This document shows positions 6,828 through 8,890 of a stretch of DNA of 8,890 nucleotides, piece by piece. Source of the DNA: Candidatus Omnitrophica bacterium UBA5776 (GTDB lineage: Bacteria; Omnitrophota; Gorgyraeia; Gygaellales; Profunditerraquicolaceae). Every line of letters starts with the position of its first letter. Within the stretch, counting starts at the first letter, position 1. Where the stretch lies: NCBI GenBank assembly GCA_002418595.1, contig DIEK01000042.1:11754-20643 (forward strand), in the 5' to 3' direction. The notes beneath the pieces are model-generated. The model made no database searches, was not told the origin of the DNA, and worked only from the letters and a program-made list of their open reading frames with translations. The translations under genes were made by a program, and so were the position numbers.

Positions 6828-7544
6828 ATGGCTACCAGGATAGACGGCAGGACAACCGGCTCTTTGCGCGGCATCACGATCACCAGGAATTGTAATAAAT
6901 ACGCGGAAGGCTCGTGTTTGATAGAATTGGGCAATACCAGGGTTATCTGCACCGCTTCCATCGAGGAGATGGTGCCGCTTTTCCTCAAAGGCAGCGGCAA
7001 AGGCTGGATCACCGCCGAATACGGTATGCTGCCGCGTTCCTGCGGCAAACGCATCCCGCGAAACAAGGATTCCGGCAGGACCTACGAAATACAGCGTCTG
7101 ATAGGGAGGTCTCTGCGTTCCGTGGCGGATATGACTATGTTCGGCGAGCGCACCATCTGGCTGGACTGTGACGTCCTGCAGGGCGACGGCGGCACGAGGA
7201 CCGCCTCTATCACCGGAAGTTTTATCGCTCTCGCCGACGCGATGAATACCTTGAAAGAAAAGGGAGTGATTTCGTCGGTACCGCTGAACGATTTCCTGGC
7301 CGCCACCAGCGTCGGCATTGTCGGCGGGGAACTGAAGCTCGACCTTTGTTATGAAGAGGATTCGCGCGCGGAAGTGGATATGAATATAGTGATGACCGGG
7401 GATGGCAGGTTCATCGAGATACAGGGCACTGCCGAGCAGAAGCCTTTCTCGAAAGAGACGATGGATAAAATGCTCGCCCTGGCCGGAAAGGGGATCGGCG
7501 AGCTCATCGCTATACAGCGTAATGCGCTGAAAGGGATATTGTGA
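6828..7544 (+). CDS. rph: Ribonuclease PH
   Basis: RNase PH is a phosphate-dependent 3'-5' exoribonuclease that trims the 3' ends of tRNA precursors and works as a hexameric ring. The 238-residue protein has the N-terminal RIDGR motif, [12 protein letters not shown], the phosphate-binding GTRT (Arg124) in the segment [18 protein letters not shown], and the metal-binding Asp178 and Asp184 in [13 protein letters not shown]. These correspond to D180 and D186 of the E. coli enzyme, and the length matches it. AAGGA is 12 bases before the ATG, which is rather far, but no other in-frame start codon is available. The stop overlaps the rdgB start by 4 bases, a conserved gene pair in many bacteria. A tRNA-Pro that lacks an encoded CCA lies about 1 kb downstream. 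Confidence 0.97.
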   Translation: MATRIDGRTTGSLRGITITRNCNKYAEGSCLIELGNTRVICTASIEEMVPLFLKGSGKGWITAEYGMLPRSCGKRIPRNKDSGRTYEIQRLIGRSLRSVADMTMFGERTIWLDCDVLQGDGGTRTASITGSFIALADAMNTLKEKGVISSVPLNDFLAATSVGIVGGELKLDLCYEEDSRAEVDMNIVMTGDGRFIEIQGTAEQKPFSKETMDKMLALAGKGIGELIAIQRNALKGIL

Positions 7545-8164
7545 AACAGGTCGAAGTGCTGGTTGCGACGAAGAACGCCGGGAAACTCTCCGAGATCAAA
7601 GAATTGCTGAAAGGCCTGCCGGTAAAGCTGACTTCACTGGCCGATTATCCGCGGGCCCCGCGTATAATCGAGAACGGGGACACTTTTGTCGATAACGCCG
7701 GAAAGAAGGCGTTTAAAATAGCGGCTTTTAGCGGTAAACTCACCGTGGGCGAGGATTCCGGCCTTTGTGTGGACGCGCTTGACGGCGCTCCCGGCGTGCG
7801 CTCGGCGCGTTTCTCCGGCCGCGGCAAGGACGACGAAGCCAACAACCGCAGGCTGCTTCGCCTGCTTAAAGATGTGAAACCTTCGGACCGCGGCGCGGGA
7901 TACGTCTGCGCCGTGGCGATCGCTGACAAAAACGGGATACTGGCAATTGTGGAAGGGACTTGCCGCGGCAGGATAGCCTTGCGGCCCGCCGGCTCCAGCG
8001 GCTTCGGTTATGACCCGCTTTTTCTCATTCCGCGTTACGCCAAGACCTTCGCGCAGTTGGGAGAGAAGGTCAAGCATACCATGAGCCACCGTTACCGCGC
8101 CCTGAAAAAAGCCGCGCCGGTGCTGAAGAGATACATTAAGAAGCAGACTGAGGCCCGCAGATGA
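7541..8164 (+). CDS. rdgB: XTP/dITP diphosphatase (non-canonical purine NTP pyrophosphatase)
   Basis: This HAM1-family enzyme hydrolyses dITP, ITP and XTP to monophosphates, keeping deaminated purines out of DNA and RNA. The 207-residue protein has the N-terminal nucleotide-binding motif [13 protein letters not shown] (residues 8-20), the catalytic Asp72 in [13 protein letters not shown], the family signature [12 protein letters not shown], the base-recognition [10 protein letters not shown], and the C-terminal SHRYRALKK. It starts with GTG overlapping the rph stop by 4 bases and has no separate binding site, so it is probably translated by coupling. It ends the long co-directional block. After it the base composition changes and tRNA-derived repeats begin. 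Confidence 0.96.
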   Translation: MKQVEVLVATKNAGKLSEIKELLKGLPVKLTSLADYPRAPRIIENGDTFVDNAGKKAFKIAAFSGKLTVGEDSGLCVDALDGAPGVRSARFSGRGKDDEANNRRLLRLLKDVKPSDRGAGYVCAVAIADKNGILAIVEGTCRGRIALRPAGSSGFGYDPLFLIPRYAKTFAQLGEKVKHTMSHRYRALKKAAPVLKRYIKKQTEARR

Positions 8165-8208
8165 TAGAGCGGAGATAAAAGAAGCGAAGGACGAAAGATA
8201 ATTAATTC

Positions 8209-8283
8209 ACGGGGCTATGAACGCTCAGCTTGGATAGAGCAAAGACCGACAAAGTATTAATGGCGGTTGCCTGTTTTAGCATG
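8209..8283 (+). repeat. Truncated tRNA-Pro-derived mosaic repeat (copy A)
   Basis: ACGGGG at 8209-8214 resembles the 5' acceptor strand of the downstream tRNA-Pro. CTATGAAC follows, then a D-arm (GCTCAGCTTGGATAGAGC), a 28-base insert and GCCTGTTTT, the beginning of the anticodon arm. Bases 8221-8267 are identical to 8710-8756 in the complete mosaic copy. The anticodon triplet, T-arm and 3' acceptor strand are missing. It cannot be a tRNA. It lies just before the GIY-YIG gene. Confidence 0.8.
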
Positions 8284-8327
8284 CGATGTGATAAATGTTA
8301 AAGGTTGATGAAAGATGATGCAGGATA

Positions 8328-8567
8328 ATGTTTGTATACATTATTCAGAGTAAAAAAGACGGAAGTATTTACGTAGGTTCAACGCAGGATATTAAAGAAA
8401 GATTGTTGCATCATAATGCGGGATATAGTTTGGCAACAAAGAACAAAACGCCTTGGGAAGTTCTAAGGTTAGAAGAATATCCCGATACAGAGTTGGCTTT
8501 AAAGCGAGAGCATTTCCTGAAGACGGCAAGAGGACGACGAGTAGTGAAGAATTTGTGTTCTTTGTAA
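8328..8567 (+). CDS. Small GIY-YIG nuclease-family protein
   Basis: This 79-residue protein is a stand-alone GIY-YIG domain of the small YhbQ/UPF0213-like type. Key residues are present: Tyr4 in VYIIQ (the GIY part), Tyr15-x-Gly17 in IYVGST (the YIG part), Arg25 in DIKERLLHHN, and a conserved Glu61 in KREHFLKTARGR. Such proteins cut nucleic acids or derive from homing endonucleases; the cellular role of this small group is not settled. Its GC content is about 38% (91 of 240 bases), far below the upstream genes, which suggests a separate origin. The ATG has only a weak AGGA close upstream. The stop is 9 bases before tRNA-Pro, and a tRNA-derived repeat sits upstream, so the gene is embedded in a tRNA-repeat locus. 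No DNA-binding domain is fused to it. Confidence 0.87.
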   Translation: MFVYIIQSKKDGSIYVGSTQDIKERLLHHNAGYSLATKNKTPWEVLRLEEYPDTELALKREHFLKTARGRRVVKNLCSL

Positions 8568-8576
8568 GAGAAATGA

Positions 8577-8651
8577 CGGGGCGTGGCTCAGCTTGGCTAG
8601 AGCGCCTGCTTTGGGAGCAGGAGGTCACAGGTTCAAATCCTGTCGCCCCGA
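8577..8651 (+). tRNA. tRNA-Pro, anticodon TGG
   Basis: A complete cloverleaf of 75 bases is visible. The acceptor stem is CGGGGCG (8577-8583) with CGCCCCG (8644-8650). The D-stem is GCTC/GAGC (8586-8589 and 8600-8603). The anticodon stem CCTGC/GCAGG encloses TTTGGGA with anticodon TGG at 8612-8614. The T-arm is ACAGG-TTCAAAT-CCTGT (8627-8643). The C1-G72 pair and discriminator A73 agree with bacterial proline identity. CCA is not encoded and must be added enzymatically. It starts 9 bases after the GIY-YIG stop codon, so the two may be on one transcript. Reading the strand as protein here gives the well-known false translation of tRNA genes. Confidence 0.97.
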
Positions 8652-8684
8652 TGCTTTTTAGAAGAAAAGACGGGGCGTGTTCCG
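8632..8684 (+). repeat. First copy of a 206-base-period direct repeat
   Basis: These 53 bases (T-loop and 3' acceptor of tRNA-Pro, a 19-base spacer, then the next 5' acceptor strand and the beginning of the first insertion) recur at 8838-8890 with a single difference, T8659 to C8865. The period is 206 bases. The second copy runs to the end of the window, so the array probably continues. Confidence 0.9.
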
Positions 8685-8703
8685 CCACTGAAGCGTTGGC
8701 GGA
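8681..8703 (+). repeat. Palindrome in the first insertion of copy B
   Basis: TCCGCCA (8681-8687) and TGGCGGA (8697-8703) form a perfect 7-base-pair stem around the loop CTGAAGCGT. The core is repeated with one change in the third insertion (8794-8814), so the same small palindromic element occurs at two places in the mosaic tRNA. Confidence 0.85.
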
Positions 8704-8732
8704 CTATAGACGCTCAGCTTGGATAGAGCAAA

Positions 8733-8757
8733 GACCGACAAAGTATTAATGGCGGTC
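8733..8757 (+). repeat. Inverted repeat in the second insertion of copy B
   Basis: GACCG (8733-8737) pairs with CGGTC (8753-8757) around a 15-base A/T-rich loop. In copy A the last base is T (8268), which keeps pairing as a G-U wobble, so the stem survives the one difference between copies. Confidence 0.6.
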
Positions 8758-8791
8758 GCCTGCTTTGGGAGCAGGAGGCGGGTTGAAAATA

Positions 8792-8837
8792 GCCCGCCAC
8801 TGAAGCGTCGGCGGGCGGCCGATAAGAACCTCGGCCG
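8792..8837 (+). repeat. Two overlapping hairpins in the third insertion of copy B
   Basis: GCCCGCC (8792-8798) pairs with GGCGGGC (8810-8816) around ACTGAAGCGTC. CGGCCGA (8816-8822) pairs with TCGGCCG (8831-8837) around TAAGAACC. They share base 8816, so they would stack end to end. The left arm of the first hairpin can also pair with GGCGGG upstream at 8777-8782. Confidence 0.8.
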
Positions 8838-8876
8838 TTCAAATCCTGTCGCCCCGATGCTTTTCAGAAGAAAAGA

Positions 8877-8890
8877 CGGGGCGTGTTCCG
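8877..8890 (+). repeat. Start of a further mosaic copy (copy C), cut by the window end
   Basis: CGGGGCGTG followed by TTCCG repeats the first bases of copy B (8671-8684) exactly, preceded by the same hairpin-forming spacer. It shows that the array goes on past the window. Confidence 0.75.

Larger units (their letters stand above)
8671..8857 (+). repeat. tRNA-Pro-derived mosaic repeat with three palindromic insertions (copy B)
   Basis: The pieces of tRNA-Pro occur in correct order. The 5' acceptor strand plus TG is at 8671-8679, the D-arm at 8712-8729 (one change), the anticodon arm with TGG at 8758-8778, and the T-loop with the 3' acceptor strand and discriminator at 8838-8857. Three inserts separate them: 32 bases (8680-8711), 28 bases (8730-8757) and 59 bases (8779-8837). 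The last replaces the 5' T-stem strand. Each insert holds an inverted repeat. The acceptor, D and anticodon stems can still form, but the T-stem cannot, so it is unlikely to be charged as tRNA. It could be a tRNA pseudogene turned into a repeat, or a structured RNA. Confidence 0.85.

Noticed and set aside
8392..8688. 98-residue - strand reading frame
   Set aside because: It is antisense to the GIY-YIG gene and tRNA-Pro, and its GATGFEPVTSC stretch is a typical reverse-strand tRNA translation.
8453..8749. 98-residue + strand reading frame across the tRNA region
   Set aside because: It runs through the GIY-YIG gene in another frame and then through tRNA-Pro and the mosaic repeat. The segment GSAWLERLLWEQEVTGSNPVAP is the usual false translation of a tRNA.
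8671..8857. Copy B as a functional tRNA-Pro or a tRNA with a normal intron
   Set aside because: It has three inserts, not one at an intron position, and the 5' T-stem strand is missing, so a normal cloverleaf cannot be restored by removing one intron.
8209..8890. CRISPR array
   Set aside because: The repeats are tRNA-derived with a 206-base period and conserved inserts; there are no short repeats with unique spacers and no cas genes.

Overview
The window is bacterial chromosome, with every recognisable gene on the + strand and GC content in the mid-to-high 50s by eye. It suggests an anaerobic or microaerophilic Gram-negative-type bacterium. The evidence is a hybrid-cluster protein, a two-subunit oxygen-sensitive class I fumarase or tartrate dehydratase, a lipoprotein-type peptidoglycan amidase, and a compact, overlapping gene layout. 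The phylum cannot be fixed from the sequence. The mixture of housekeeping genes with small GIY-YIG genes and palindromic repeats next to tRNAs recalls uncultivated candidate phyla such as Omnitrophota, but that is only an impression.

Layout. Positions 1-852 hold the 3' end of hcp (hybrid-cluster protein) and a small cupin gene. Positions 853-1112 are non-coding, with an extended -10 promoter, a possible structured leader RNA and a dispersed-repeat-like palindrome. An N-acetylmuramoyl-L-alanine amidase follows (1113-2225). After a 129-base gap with two inverted repeats comes a long, probably co-transcribed run: murI (glutamate racemase), queD-queC-queE-queF (preQ0/preQ1 synthesis for queuosine), both subunits of a class I fumarase-type hydro-lyase, rph (RNase PH) and rdgB (XTP/dITP diphosphatase). 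Several joints overlap by 4 or 8 bases (queD/queC, queE/queF, queF/hydro-lyase alpha, rph/rdgB), which suggests translational coupling. QueD, QueC, QueE and QueF together convert 7,8-dihydroneopterin triphosphate to preQ1. FolE, which makes the precursor, and Tgt and QueA, which act afterwards, are not in the window.

The last 730 bases differ in character. A low-GC (about 38%) small GIY-YIG nuclease gene ends 9 bases before an intact tRNA-Pro(TGG). Around this pair are fragments of the same tRNA rearranged into a repeat. One truncated copy lies upstream of the nuclease gene. Downstream, a 187-base 'exploded' tRNA-Pro has its acceptor, D-arm and anticodon-arm pieces in the right order, separated by three palindromic insertions. 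A further copy begins and runs out of the window, giving a period of 206 bases. This tRNA-derived mosaic array with its nuclease gene is the most unusual feature of the window.
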